Shown here in pieces: positions 8,216-15,576 of a stretch of DNA of 34,901 bases. This stretch comes from Streptomyces griseorubiginosus (lineage in GTDB: Bacteria; Actinomycetota; Actinomycetes; Streptomycetales; Streptomycetaceae): contig NZ_WVUG01000061.1 in the NCBI RefSeq assembly GCF_017614965.1, positions 1-34,901 on the forward strand, read 5' to 3'. The translations under genes and the position numbers were made by a program. The notes under the pieces were generated by a model that was not told the origin of the DNA, did no database searches, and was given only the letters and a program-made list of their open reading frames with translations. Numbering within the stretch: the stretch's first letter is position 1; every line of letters starts with the position of its first letter.

Positions 8216-8238
8216 CTGTCAGTACCGGATGACAGGAT
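8216..8238 (+). promoter_or_regulatory. hemH promoter -10 with overlapping inverted repeat
   Basis: Perfect hexamer arms CTGTCA and TGACAG separated by 8 bp (8216-8235), running into CAGGAT (8233-8238), a good -10 sequence 6 nt before the hemH ATG. This spacing suggests a leaderless hemH mRNA with an operator over the spacer and -10. No clear -35 is visible. Confidence 0.4.
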
Positions 8239-8244
8239 CGGCCC

Positions 8245-9372
8245 ATGCCAGACGCGCTCGACGCCACCCCCTACGACGCCCTGCTCCTGCTCTCCTTCGG
8301 AGGACCCGAGGGCCCCGACGACGTGATCCCCTTCCTGGAGAACGTCACGCGCGGGCGCGGGATCCCCAGGGAACGCCTCAAGGAAGTGGGCGAGCACTAC
8401 TTCCTGTTCGGCGGGGTCAGCCCCATCAACGACCAGAACCGCGCCCTGCTCGACGCCCTGCGCAAGGACTTCGCGGACCACGGCCTGGACCTGCCGGTCT
8501 ACTGGGGCAACCGCAACTGGGCCCCCTACCTGACGGACACCCTGCGCGAGATGGTCGCCGACGGCCGCCGCCGGATCCTGGTGCTGGCCACCAGCGCCTA
8601 CGCCTCGTACTCCGGCTGCCGCCAGTACCGCGAGAACCTCGCCGACTCCCTCGCCGCCCTTCAGGCCGAGGGCCTCGACCTGCCGAAGGTCGACAAGATC
8701 CGGCACTACTTCAACCACGAGGGCTTCGTCGAGCCCATGGTCGAGGGCGTGCTGAAGTCCCTCGCCGACCTGCCCGAGGACGTCCGGGACGGCGCCCACA
8801 TCGCCTTCTCGACCCACTCCATCCCGGTCGCCTCCGCCGACACCTCAGGCCCGGTCGAGGCCCACGGCGACGGCGGCGCGTACGTCGCCCAGCACCTGGA
8901 CGTGGCGAAGCTGATCGCCGAGGCGGTCCGCGAGCGCACCGGCGTCGACCACCCCTGGCAGCTCGTCTACCAGTCACGCTCCGGCGCCCCGCACATCCCG
9001 TGGCTGGAGCCGGACATCTGCGACCACCTCGCGGAGCGGCACGCGGCCGGCGTACCGGCGGTGGTGATCGCTCCTGTCGGCTTCGTCTCCGACCACATGG
9101 AGGTCCTCTACGACCTCGACACGGAGGCCAAGGCCAAGGCGGAGGAGCTGGGCCTGCCCGTGCGCCGCTCGGCCACCGTGGGCGCCGACCCGCGCTTCGC
9201 CGCCGCGATCCGCGACCTCGTCCTGGAGCGCGCGGCCGTCGAACGCGGCCAGGAGGTCACCCCTTGCGCCCTCGGCGCGCTCGGCGCGAGCCACGACCTC
9301 TGCCCGGTCGGCTGCTGCCCCGCCCGCGCCCCGCACCCGGCCGCCGCGGGCGCCGACAGCCCCTACGCGTGA
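8245..9372 (+). CDS. hemH: Ferrochelatase (coproporphyrin-type)
   Basis: 375 aa, cytosolic. It inserts Fe2+ into the porphyrin near the end of haem synthesis; in Actinobacteria the substrate is coproporphyrin III (CpfC). The N-terminus has LLLLSFGGPEGPDDVIPFL, and THSIP holds the conserved metal-site His191. Cys125 (YSGCRQY) and the C-terminal cluster Cys341, Cys353, Cys357, Cys358 (CALGALGASHDLCPVGCC) match the pattern that binds a [2Fe-2S] cluster in actinobacterial ferrochelatases. The start is the ATG at 8245, close behind a candidate -10, so the mRNA may be leaderless. The stop codon abuts the ribosome binding site of the downstream phosphatase gene, indicating one transcript. Confidence 0.95.
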   Translation: MPDALDATPYDALLLLSFGGPEGPDDVIPFLENVTRGRGIPRERLKEVGEHYFLFGGVSPINDQNRALLDALRKDFADHGLDLPVYWGNRNWAPYLTDTLREMVADGRRRILVLATSAYASYSGCRQYRENLADSLAALQAEGLDLPKVDKIRHYFNHEGFVEPMVEGVLKSLADLPEDVRDGAHIAFSTHSIPVASADTSGPVEAHGDGGAYVAQHLDVAKLIAEAVRERTGVDHPWQLVYQSRSGAPHIPWLEPDICDHLAERHAAGVPAVVIAPVGFVSDHMEVLYDLDTEAKAKAEELGLPVRRSATVGADPRFAAAIRDLVLERAAVERGQEVTPCALGALGASHDLCPVGCCPARAPHPAAAGADSPYA

Positions 9373-9380
9373 GGAGACCC

Positions 9381-10196
9381 GTGACCGACGCCCTGCACGG
9401 GGAACTGCTGGAACTGGCCCAGGAGGCCGCCCGCCGAGCCGGTGAGCTGCTGCGGGACGGCCGCCCGGCCGATCTTGCGGTGGCCGCGACCAAGTCGAGC
9501 CCCATCGACGTCGTGACCGAGATGGACATCGCGGCGGAGAAGCTGATCACGGACGTGATCTCCGCCCGCCGCCCCGACGACGGCTTCCTCGGCGAGGAGG
9601 GGGCCTCCGTCGAGGGCACCAGCGGCATCCGCTGGGTGGTCGACCCGCTCGACGGCACGGTCAACTACCTGTACGGGCTGCCGACCTGGTCGGTCTCCAT
9701 CGCCGCCGAACAGGACGGCGAGGCGGTCGTCGGAGTCGTCGCGGTACCGATGCGCGGTGAGACGTTCCACGCGGTCCGCGGCGGCGGGGCCTGGGCGACG
9801 GGCGCCTGGGAGGGCGAGCGCGAGCTGGCCGTCCGCCCCTCGCCGCCGCTCGACCAGGCCCTGGTCTCGACCGGTTTCAACTACGTCCTGGAGGTCCGCG
9901 CGCACCAGGCCGAGGTGGCCCACCGGCTGATCCCGCTGCTGCGGGACATCCGGCGCGGCGGCTCGGCCGCGGTGGACCTGTGCGACCTGGCGGCCGGCCG
10001 CCTGGACGGCTTCTACGAGCGCGGACTCAACGCCTGGGACCTCGCGGCCGGGGACCTCGTCGCCCGGGAGGCGGGCGCCCTGACCGGTGGACGCCCCGGA
10101 GAGCGCCCGGGACGCGATCTGGCGGTGGCCGGCAGTCCCGGGGTCTTCGAGCCCCTCCAGCGGCTGCTGGAGGACTTCGGCGCCTGGCACGACTGA
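9381..10196 (+). CDS. suhB: Inositol monophosphatase family protein
   Basis: 271 aa from the GTG at 9381, with GAGGAG at 9371-9376; only 8 nt separate it from the hemH stop. Mg2+-dependent sugar phosphatase fold: GEEG (first metal-binding Glu), motif 1 WVVDPLDGTVNYLYG (DPLDGT metal site) and motif 2 LNAWDLAAGDLVAREAG (WDLAAG). The family dephosphorylates inositol-1-phosphate and related sugar phosphates such as histidinol phosphate or NADP-like compounds, so the exact substrate is open. Synteny with M. tuberculosis suhB (Rv2701c) is the reason for the symbol. The transcript ends at the 16-bp hairpin at 10234-10272. Confidence 0.9.
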   Translation: MTDALHGELLELAQEAARRAGELLRDGRPADLAVAATKSSPIDVVTEMDIAAEKLITDVISARRPDDGFLGEEGASVEGTSGIRWVVDPLDGTVNYLYGLPTWSVSIAAEQDGEAVVGVVAVPMRGETFHAVRGGGAWATGAWEGERELAVRPSPPLDQALVSTGFNYVLEVRAHQAEVAHRLIPLLRDIRRGGSAAVDLCDLAAGRLDGFYERGLNAWDLAAGDLVAREAGALTGGRPGERPGRDLAVAGSPGVFEPLQRLLEDFGAWHD

Positions 10197-10233
10197 CGGG
10201 TCCGGCCGCCACGGCCGCACGCACCCCTGCACG

Positions 10234-10272
10234 CAGCGGGCCCCCGGCGCTGGATTCGCCGGGGGCCCGCTG
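10234..10272. terminator. Strong bidirectional hairpin terminator
   Basis: Perfect 16-bp GC-rich stem (10234-10249 with 10257-10272) and a 7-nt loop, between the convergent inositol monophosphatase gene and the 54-aa ORF. Confidence 0.88.
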
Positions 10273-10308
10273 TCGCTCGGGAGTGGATCGCTCCTGAGCG
10301 TTCAGACG

Positions 10309-10473
10309 CTATGCGCCAACTTCCACACCGTGCTCGGCGGCAAGGCGGCGCAGGTCGTCGAGTTCGCCCTGCTCGACCTCGACGAGGAAGTCGTCGCCCT
10401 CGTCGCGAGCCCGCGTCAGGTCGGACTCGGTCGCCTTTATGCGCTGCAGAAGTCCTGCGGTGAATGCGTCCAT
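10309..10473 (-). CDS. Small conserved-type protein of 54 aa, unknown function
   Basis: 54 aa from the ATG at 10473, with GAGGGGG about 7 nt upstream on the - strand. The sequence begins MDAFTAGLLQRIKATESDL and is charged and predicted helical: heptad-like Leu/Ile spacing with many Glu, Asp and Arg, no Cys and no membrane segment. It could form a short coiled coil. It converges on the inositol monophosphatase gene across the 10234-10272 terminator and is divergent from cutRS. The longer in-frame extension upstream has poor composition and no ribosome binding site. I do not recognise a family. Confidence 0.72.
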   Translation of the reverse strand: MDAFTAGLLQRIKATESDLTRARDEGDDFLVEVEQGELDDLRRLAAEHGVEVGA

Positions 10474-10631
10474 GCTGCGCCCCCTCGTCCTGGGTCGTGG
10501 GTCGGTGGCACGGGGGTGTGCCGTTCGGAAGGGGCGATCACGTCTCCGGCAGATGCCCAGCGGCACTGCCCTGCTGGGCGGCGACGGTGCCGGGCACCCA
10601 CACGCCCACTCTGCGGAAAGCGGATTGCGCC

Positions 10632-10653
10632 GTGCCGCATGGTGTTGCGGCAC
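10632..10653. promoter_or_regulatory. 22-bp palindrome between the 54-aa ORF and cutR
   Basis: Perfect 8-bp arms GTGCCGCA and TGCGGCAC separated by 6 bp. It lies about 160 bp upstream of the 54-aa gene and about 270 bp upstream of cutR. It looks like a dimeric-repressor operator; the regulator is not identifiable. The rest of 10474-10925 holds the cutR direct repeat and no further gene. Confidence 0.45.
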
Positions 10654-10800
10654 TAGCAGAGCGTGATCGCGGGGTATGAACCGTCCTCCCCCCGCTTCCT
10701 TCCACAGAAACCTCAACCGCCGGAGAAAATCTCGCATTCCCGGGTCTCACACCTGTTCTTCATGTCGAGACCACCTTGCCCTTGATGTTCCGTCCCCCGC

Positions 10801-10822
10801 CTTACCGCCGACTTACGGCCGA
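10801..10822 (+). promoter_or_regulatory. 11-bp direct repeat upstream of cutR, candidate OmpR-type operator
   Basis: CTTACCGCCGA followed immediately by CTTACGGCCGA: two 11-bp units with one mismatch. An 11-bp phase is the standard layout for OmpR/PhoB-family response regulator dimers. A -10-like CAGGAT at 10829-10834 lies just downstream, so the repeats would cover the -35 position, as expected for activation. This is a candidate CutR autoregulation site. Confidence 0.5.
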
Positions 10823-10925
10823 AAAGGGCAGGATGGAGGCACACACTCTTGAAGAACCCTGCCCACACCCCTGCCCGCCTGCCCGTCCGGCACTACGCGG
10901 GTGGACCTCAGGAAGGACAAGCGAC

Positions 10926-11579
10926 GTGCGCGTACTCGTCGTCGAGGACGAGCAACTGCTCGCCGATGCGGTGGCCACCGGACTGCGCCGGGAGGCCATG
11001 GCCGTCGACGTCGTGTACGACGGTGCGGCCGCCCTGGAGCGCATCGGCGTCAACGACTACGACGTGGTGGTCCTCGACCGCGACCTCCCGCTCGTCCACG
11101 GCGACGACGTCTGCCGCAAGATCGTCGAGCTCGGCATGCCCACGCGCGTGCTGATGCTCACGGCCTCCGGTGACGTCAGCGACCGCGTGGAGGGCCTGGA
11201 GATCGGCGCCGACGACTATCTCCCCAAGCCCTTCGCGTTCAGCGAGCTCATCGCCCGCGTGCGGGCCCTCGGCCGCCGCACCAGCGTGCCGCTGCCGCCG
11301 GTCCTGGAGCGCGCCGGCATCAAGCTCGACCCCAACCGCCGCGAGGTCTTCCGGGACGGCAAGGAGGTCCAGCTCGCCCCCAAGGAGTTCGCGGTCCTGG
11401 AGGTCCTGATGCGCTCCGAGGGCGCCGTCGTCTCGGCGGAGCAGCTCCTGGAGAAGGCCTGGGACGAGAACACCGACCCGTTCACCAACGTCGTGCGCGT
11501 CACCGTGATGACGCTGCGCCGAAAGCTCGGTGAGCCGCCCGTCATCGTCACCGTCCCCGGCTCCGGCTACCGGATCTGA
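10926..11579 (+). CDS. cutR: Two-component response regulator CutR (OmpR/PhoB family)
   Basis: 217 aa from the GTG at 10926, with GGAAGGA about 8 nt upstream. This matches the known CutR length; an in-frame ATG at 10833 would add about 31 residues. The receiver domain (1-115) begins VRVLVVEDEQLLADAV, with the phosphoacceptor Asp in VVVLDRDLP and the conserved Lys in YLPKPF. The C-terminal winged helix (125-217) includes LAPKEFAVLEVL and ends GSGYRI. CutRS was first linked to copper and antibiotic production in S. lividans and later to the cell-envelope/secretion-stress response. The downstream kinase gene cutS starts 6 nt after the stop. A tandem 11-bp repeat upstream suggests autoregulation. 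Confidence 0.93.
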   Translation: MRVLVVEDEQLLADAVATGLRREAMAVDVVYDGAAALERIGVNDYDVVVLDRDLPLVHGDDVCRKIVELGMPTRVLMLTASGDVSDRVEGLEIGADDYLPKPFAFSELIARVRALGRRTSVPLPPVLERAGIKLDPNRREVFRDGKEVQLAPKEFAVLEVLMRSEGAVVSAEQLLEKAWDENTDPFTNVVRVTVMTLRRKLGEPPVIVTVPGSGYRI

Positions 11580-11585
11580 TCCCCG

Positions 11586-12824
11586 ATGGCCGCAACACCC
11601 GCTCTCCCCACGGCACCCCCCAAGCCCACCTGGGACCCCAGGAAGCCCGAACCGCCGTTCCCCTGGCTGCGCCCCACCATCCGCATACGCCTGACCCTGC
11701 TGTACGGCGGCATGTTCCTGATCGCCGGGATCCTGCTGCTGTCGATCATCTATCTGCTGGCGGCCCAGGCCCTGCACGAGGGCAGCGGCCAGTCGTTCTC
11801 GGTGTCCGGCGCCAACCTCGACATCACCAGCTCCACCTGTCCCGCCGTGAACTCGGCGCCGACGAGCGAGATCAACGCGATCCTCAAGCAGTGCGACGCC
11901 GTTCAGCGCCAGCACGCCCTCGACGACCTCCTCAGCCGCTCCCTGCTGGCGCTGCTCGGCCTCGCCGTGATCGCCTTCGCCTTCGGCTACGCGATGGCGG
12001 GCCGGGTCCTGGCGCCGCTGGGCCGCATCACCCGCACCGCGCGGGCGGTGGCGGGCTCGGACCTCTCCCGCCGCATCGAGCTGGACGGCCCGGACGACGA
12101 GCTCAAGGAGCTCGCCGACACCTTCGACGACATGCTGGAGCGTCTGCAGCGGGCCTTCACCGCCCAGCAGCGCTTCGTCGGCAACGCCTCGCACGAGCTG
12201 CGCACCCCGCTCGCGATCAACCGCACGCTCCTGGAGGTCCACCTCTCCGACCCGAACGCCCCGGTGGAGCTCCAGCAGCTCGGCAAGACGCTGCTCGCCA
12301 CCAACGAGCGCAGCGAGCAGCTGGTGGAGGGTCTGCTGCTGCTGGCCCGCAGCGACAACCAGATCGTCGAGCGCAAGCCCGTGGACCTCGCGGAGGTCGC
12401 CGAGCAGGCCGTCGACCAGGTGCACTCGGAGGCGGAGGCCAAGGGCGTGGTGATCCGCGGGGAGCAGAAGACCGCGGTCGTCCAGGGCAACGGCGTCCTG
12501 CTGGAGCGCATCGCGCTGAACCTCGTACAGAACGCCGTGCGGTACAACGTGCCCGAGGGCGGCTGGGTCGAGGTCACCACCGAGGTCCAGCACGGGCAGG
12601 CGGTCCTGGTCGTCTCCAACACCGGGCCGGTCGTGCCGGCGTACGAGATCGACAACCTCTTCGAGCCCTTCCGGCGGCTGCGCACGGAGCGCACCGGCAG
12701 CGACAAGGGCGTCGGCCTGGGACTGTCCATCGTGCGGTCCGTGGCGCGGGCGCACGGCGGACACATCTCGGCGCAGCCACGTGAAGGGGGTGGGCTGGTG
12801 ATGCGGGTCGCTCTCCCCGTCTGA
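11586..12824 (+). CDS. cutS: Two-component sensor histidine kinase CutS
   Basis: 412 aa. A Pro-rich N-terminal tail leads to TM1 (about 36-60). A short extracellular domain (about 61-115) with two cysteines, Cys85 and Cys103, is followed by TM2 (about 118-142), HAMP (about 143-190), and HisKA with the H-box NASHELRTPL (His203). The HATPase has the N-box LVQNAVRYN and the G-box KGVGLGLSIV. The two extracellular cysteines are a recognised CutS feature proposed to sense disulfide formation outside the cell. The start ATG is 6 nt after the cutR stop with a weak ribosome binding site, so translation probably depends on coupling to cutR. It phosphorylates CutR. The cognate signal is inferred, not seen. 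Confidence 0.93.
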   Translation: MAATPALPTAPPKPTWDPRKPEPPFPWLRPTIRIRLTLLYGGMFLIAGILLLSIIYLLAAQALHEGSGQSFSVSGANLDITSSTCPAVNSAPTSEINAILKQCDAVQRQHALDDLLSRSLLALLGLAVIAFAFGYAMAGRVLAPLGRITRTARAVAGSDLSRRIELDGPDDELKELADTFDDMLERLQRAFTAQQRFVGNASHELRTPLAINRTLLEVHLSDPNAPVELQQLGKTLLATNERSEQLVEGLLLLARSDNQIVERKPVDLAEVAEQAVDQVHSEAEAKGVVIRGEQKTAVVQGNGVLLERIALNLVQNAVRYNVPEGGWVEVTTEVQHGQAVLVVSNTGPVVPAYEIDNLFEPFRRLRTERTGSDKGVGLGLSIVRSVARAHGGHISAQPREGGGLVMRVALPV

Positions 12825-12897
12825 GATCATGGCGCCGACACACGGGGCTTGTTCGCTTTGCGCGGAATTTTCCGGCCGCGCAGCCGGGCCCCCCCTG

Positions 12898-12911
12898 TGT
12901 GATCGATCACA
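12898..12911. promoter_or_regulatory. Perfect 14-bp palindrome downstream of cutS
   Basis: TGTGATCGATCACA, self-complementary over all 14 bp. It looks like a half-size Crp site, but the spacing between TGTGA and TCACA is 4 rather than 6 bp. It sits 74 bp after cutS, close to the inverted repeat at 12938-13000 that also has TGATCA in each arm. Confidence 0.4.
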
Positions 12912-12937
12912 TGGGCGATTTCTCGACCATCCACTCT

Positions 12938-13000
12938 CCGTGATCAAGAGGGCCGTCGGAAAGCCGGGAAAATCCTGGTTTTCGGGTGTCTTGATCACGG
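12938..13000. terminator. Long inverted repeat with nested hairpin after cutS
   Basis: Outer arms CCGTGATCAAGA (12938-12949) and TCTTGATCACGG (12989-13000) are perfect over 12 bp. Between them lies a second hairpin with an 11-bp stem (about 12961-12985, two G-U pairs, AAA loop). As RNA it would form a two-tier stem, plausibly the cutRS terminator. As DNA, the repeated GTGATCA half-sites could be operator elements for the DUF4193 gene. Both readings fit. Confidence 0.5.
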
Positions 13001-13021
13001 GAAGTACAGGTTGAGACGCCT

Positions 13022-13051
13022 TTGAAGAGCGGTAGGCGGACCGTGTACGGT
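13022..13051 (+). promoter_or_regulatory. Candidate promoter for the DUF4193 gene
   Basis: -35 TTGAAG (13022-13027), 18-bp spacer and -10 TACGGT (13046-13051). The -10 lies inside a 7-bp inverted repeat (GGACCGT-GT-ACGGTCC, 13038-13053). It would give a leader of about 160 nt, which contains a perfect 14-bp palindrome CCGCCTCGAGGCGG at 13136-13149. No known riboswitch class is recognisable. Confidence 0.35.
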
Positions 13052-13219
13052 CCCGTTCGCCATCCAAGCCGATCACTCTTGAGGAGTCCGGTTGGGTGTC
13101 GATTGAGTAACAGACCTTGATGTGAGGCAAAATCTCCGCCTCGAGGCGGGCACAAGTCCGGCCTCTCACGCGTTACGTGCGCTGGAGACACCCGCAGACA
13201 CCCAGAGGGGGAGAGCGAA

Positions 13220-13516
13220 ATGGCAACGGATTACGACACCCCACGCAAGACCGACGACGATGTGGACTCCGACAGCCTTGAAGAGCTGAAGGCCAGGAGG
13301 AACGACAAGTCCACCTCGGCGGTCGACGTCGACGAGTTCGAGGCCGCCGAAGGCCTGGAACTGCCCGGGGCCGACCTCTCCAACGAGGAGCTGGCCGTCC
13401 GGGTGCTGCCCAAGCAACAGGACGAGTTCACCTGCATGAGCTGCTTCCTGGTGCACCACCGCAGCCAGCTGGCCCGGGAGAAGAACGGTCAGCCGATCTG
13501 CCGCGACTGCGACTGA
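13220..13516 (+). CDS. DUF4193 zinc-ribbon-like protein
   Basis: 98 aa, with GGGGGAGAG upstream of the ATG. The N-terminal two-thirds is acidic and probably disordered (DDDVDSDSLEELKARR, VDVDEFEAAEGLELPG). The C-terminus is a four-Cys zinc ribbon: CMSC at 72-75 and CRDC at 94-97, with the family signature FTCMSCFLVHHRSQLA. DUF4193 proteins are near-universal in Actinobacteria (M. tuberculosis Rv2699c) and of unknown function; the layout suggests a small nucleic-acid or RNA-polymerase-associated protein, which is inference. It has a long 5' region (12825-13219) with several inverted repeats and lies 13 bp before the next gene. Confidence 0.9.
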   Translation: MATDYDTPRKTDDDVDSDSLEELKARRNDKSTSAVDVDEFEAAEGLELPGADLSNEELAVRVLPKQQDEFTCMSCFLVHHRSQLAREKNGQPICRDCD

Positions 13517-13529
13517 GGACGGGTCGGCC

Positions 13530-14462
13530 GTGACTGGCTCGACCCCTCCCTGGAAGCGCCGCTCCCCTCGGCAGGGAGCGGACGAAGGGCCGCAGTACGG
13601 CCCTCACGGCGTGCGTGACGACGAGCGGGGCCCATCGGGTGCGACACCGGAGACCACGGGGTCCACGGGATCGGCCCCGCTCGAACCTGCGGCAGGCCGG
13701 GCTGACCTCCCGGTGCCGGCGCAGGGCGGGAATCCCGCGCCCGTCGCCAGGCGACGGGCCGCGGCGATCCGGGACAAGGCCAGGGAAGGCGTGCGCAAGG
13801 GCGGCAGCCGGGCCCGCGCCGGCCTGGCGTACCTCGCCGACCGGATCATCGAGATGGCACCCCGGGTGCCCGTACGGGACCTCGCCGCCCTCCGCAGGCA
13901 GTTCCCGGGCCTCGGACCCGAGCAGATCGCCGACAAGCTCGTGGCGGGCGCCGCGAGCGCCACCGCCACGGTCGGGGCCGGCATCGGAGCGGCGGCCATG
14001 CTGCCCGTACCGCCCGCCATGCCGACCGAGCTGGCCGCGGAGATCACCGGCGTGGCCGCGATCGAGCTGAAGCTGATCGCCGAGCTCCACGAGGTCTACG
14101 GACTGCGACCGCCCGGCAACCTCAAGGACCGCAGCACCGCGTACCTCAACTCGTGGTCGGGGGAGCGCGGCATCGAGGTGACCAAACCGTCCACCTTCGG
14201 CGGGGCCGTCAACAGCCGGATGAAACAGCAGCTGCGCCAGCAGATCATGAAGCGCGTGGTGCGCGACCTGCCGAACCTGATGCCCTTCATGGTGGGCGCC
14301 GCGGTGGGCGCGGTCATGAACCGGCGGGACACCAAGAGGCTCGCCGAGCGCATCCGCAAGGACCTGCGCAAGGCCCAGGTGCCGTGGGACGCGCTGCCCG
14401 AGCTGCCGCCCCTGGAGAAGCCGGCGCACCCGCTGGAGCTGGAGGACGGTGCCGCGGGCTGA
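13530..14462 (+). CDS. Unknown protein with two hydrophobic glycine/alanine-rich segments (EcsC-like pattern)
   Basis: 310 aa from the GTG at 13530, 13 bp after the DUF4193 stop, so probably co-transcribed. The N-terminal 85 residues are Pro/Arg-rich and disordered, then come Arg-rich helices. The first hydrophobic stretch (AATATVGAGIGAAAMLPVPPAMPTELAAEI, about 145-175) is followed by LKLIAELHEVYGLRPPG, and the second (LMPFMVGAAVGAVMN, about 250-265) by a basic helix. The Ala/Gly stretch, Pro kink and IAELHEVYG helix resemble EcsC-family proteins, which are membrane-associated and poorly understood. This is a pattern match, not a firm assignment. It converges on the DUF3093 gene with only 6 bp between stops. 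Confidence 0.8.
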   Translation: MTGSTPPWKRRSPRQGADEGPQYGPHGVRDDERGPSGATPETTGSTGSAPLEPAAGRADLPVPAQGGNPAPVARRRAAAIRDKAREGVRKGGSRARAGLAYLADRIIEMAPRVPVRDLAALRRQFPGLGPEQIADKLVAGAASATATVGAGIGAAAMLPVPPAMPTELAAEITGVAAIELKLIAELHEVYGLRPPGNLKDRSTAYLNSWSGERGIEVTKPSTFGGAVNSRMKQQLRQQIMKRVVRDLPNLMPFMVGAAVGAVMNRRDTKRLAERIRKDLRKAQVPWDALPELPPLEKPAHPLELEDGAAG

Positions 14463-14468
14463 GTGCCC

Positions 14469-14933
14469 CTACGCGGCGGCCTCCCGGGCCGCCTTCAGGG
14501 CCTCCGCCAGTCGCTCCGGCTCCCGCGTCGACAGGTACAGGTACGGCGTCGGGTCCTCGGGGTCGGTCACGACCACCCGCAGCGCCGTGGGGATGTAGGA
14601 GCGCAGCAGCAGGAACGCGCGCGTGTCCGCCTTGTAGGTGCGCCAGGCCCGCGCCTCCTCGCCCTCCAGGATCTCCGTGTCACCGAGCGCCGTCACCGGG
14701 ATCTTCGCCTCGCCCGCGATCAGCGAGCCGCCCACCACCCTGATGCGGACCGAGCCGTACGAACTCGCCATGACAGCCGCGACCGCCGTGCCGCCGACCA
14801 GGCCGCCGAGCAGCGGCAGGGTGCCGAAGGGCAGCAGGATCAGGGCGAAGGAGACGCCCACCAGGAAGGAGATCAGCCACCACGAGCGCGGGGCGGTGAG
14901 GCGTTCTTCGTAGGGGGCGGTGGAGAGCTGCAT
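14469..14933 (-). CDS. DUF3093 membrane protein
   Basis: 154 aa from the ATG at 14933 (MQLSTAPYEERLTAPRSWW). Two hydrophobic helices (about 17-35 and 38-58) form a hairpin after a short cytosolic N-terminus. A soluble C-terminal domain (65-154) has RIRVVGGSLIAGEAKIP and the family-typical YKADTRAFLLLRSYIPTALRVVVTDP. DUF3093 is widespread in Actinobacteria (M. tuberculosis Rv2698) and uncharacterised. The start is divergent from the thioesterase gene; the two starts are 58 bp apart, so they probably share a regulatory region. The ribosome binding site is weak. Confidence 0.88.
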   Translation of the reverse strand: MQLSTAPYEERLTAPRSWWLISFLVGVSFALILLPFGTLPLLGGLVGGTAVAAVMASSYGSVRIRVVGGSLIAGEAKIPVTALGDTEILEGEEARAWRTYKADTRAFLLLRSYIPTALRVVVTDPEDPTPYLYLSTREPERLAEALKAAREAAA

Positions 14934-14978
14934 GTGGCCTAGCTTGGCATGGTGTCCGGATGGTGCGGACGCGCGGGT

Positions 14979-14984
14979 AAGGTC
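14979..14984 (+). promoter_or_regulatory. -10 element of a leaderless-type promoter for the thioesterase gene
   Basis: TAAGGT 7 nt before the GTG at 14992, with no ribosome binding site between them. This spacing puts the transcription start at or next to the start codon. No good -35 is visible. Confidence 0.4.
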
Positions 14985-14991
14985 TGCGGCT

Positions 14992-15576
14992 GTGAGTGGT
15001 ACTTCAGCAGCTCTCAAGCCTCCCGCCGACGCGGTGAAACCCGTGCGTCATCCCGACGCGCCCGCGCCCGGTGAGCTTCTGGGCGCCCACTACGAACACT
15101 GTTTCGGATGTGGCGGCGGGCAGCCCCACGGACTGCACCTGCAGGCGCGGGCCGGGGACGGGGTCAGCATCACGGCCGAGTTCACCGTGCAGCCCGCGCA
15201 CCAGGGCGCGCCCGGCCTCGCACACGGGGGAGTGCTGGCGACCGCGCTGGACGAGACCCTCGGCTCGCTGAACTGGCTGCTGCGCACGATCGCGGTCACC
15301 GGACGCCTGGAAACCGACTTCGTCCGGCCGGTGCCGGTCGGGACGACCCTGTATCTGACGGCCGAGGTCACCGCGGTGGCGGGCCGCAAGATCTACTCGG
15401 CCGCCACCGGTCGGCTCGACGCCCCGGACGGTCCCGTCGCCGTGCGCGCCGACGCGCTCTTCATCGAGGTCGAGGTCGGCCACTTCATCGACAACGGGCG
15501 GCCCGAGGAGATCCAGGCCGCCATGAACGACCCGGACCAGGTCAGGCGGGCCCGCGCCTTCGAGGTGAACCCGTGA
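14992..15576 (+). CDS. PaaI-type hotdog-fold thioesterase
   Basis: 194 aa from the GTG at 14992; the frame extends upstream to 14920 but the extension overlaps the divergent DUF3093 gene and lacks a ribosome binding site. Single hotdog domain (about 40-175) with CFGCGGGQPHGLHL and the helix motif HGGVLATALDETLG, where His-Gly-Gly and the Asp/Glu are typical active-site elements. Family enzymes cleave acyl-CoA thioesters; the substrate is unknown. The stop overlaps the dut start (GTGA), so translation is coupled with the dUTPase gene. A C-terminal extension after the hotdog domain (EEIQAAMNDPDQVRRARAF) is probably helical. Confidence 0.85.
   Translation: MSGTSAALKPPADAVKPVRHPDAPAPGELLGAHYEHCFGCGGGQPHGLHLQARAGDGVSITAEFTVQPAHQGAPGLAHGGVLATALDETLGSLNWLLRTIAVTGRLETDFVRPVPVGTTLYLTAEVTAVAGRKIYSAATGRLDAPDGPVAVRADALFIEVEVGHFIDNGRPEEIQAAMNDPDQVRRARAFEVNP

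Noticed and set aside
12898..12911. Crp binding site
   Set aside because: TGTGA and TCACA are 4 bp apart instead of 6, so it is kept only as an unassigned palindrome.
10908..13169. Long - strand open frame covering cutR and cutS
   Set aside because: Antisense shadow; cutR and cutS are certain and the product has no recognisable domain.
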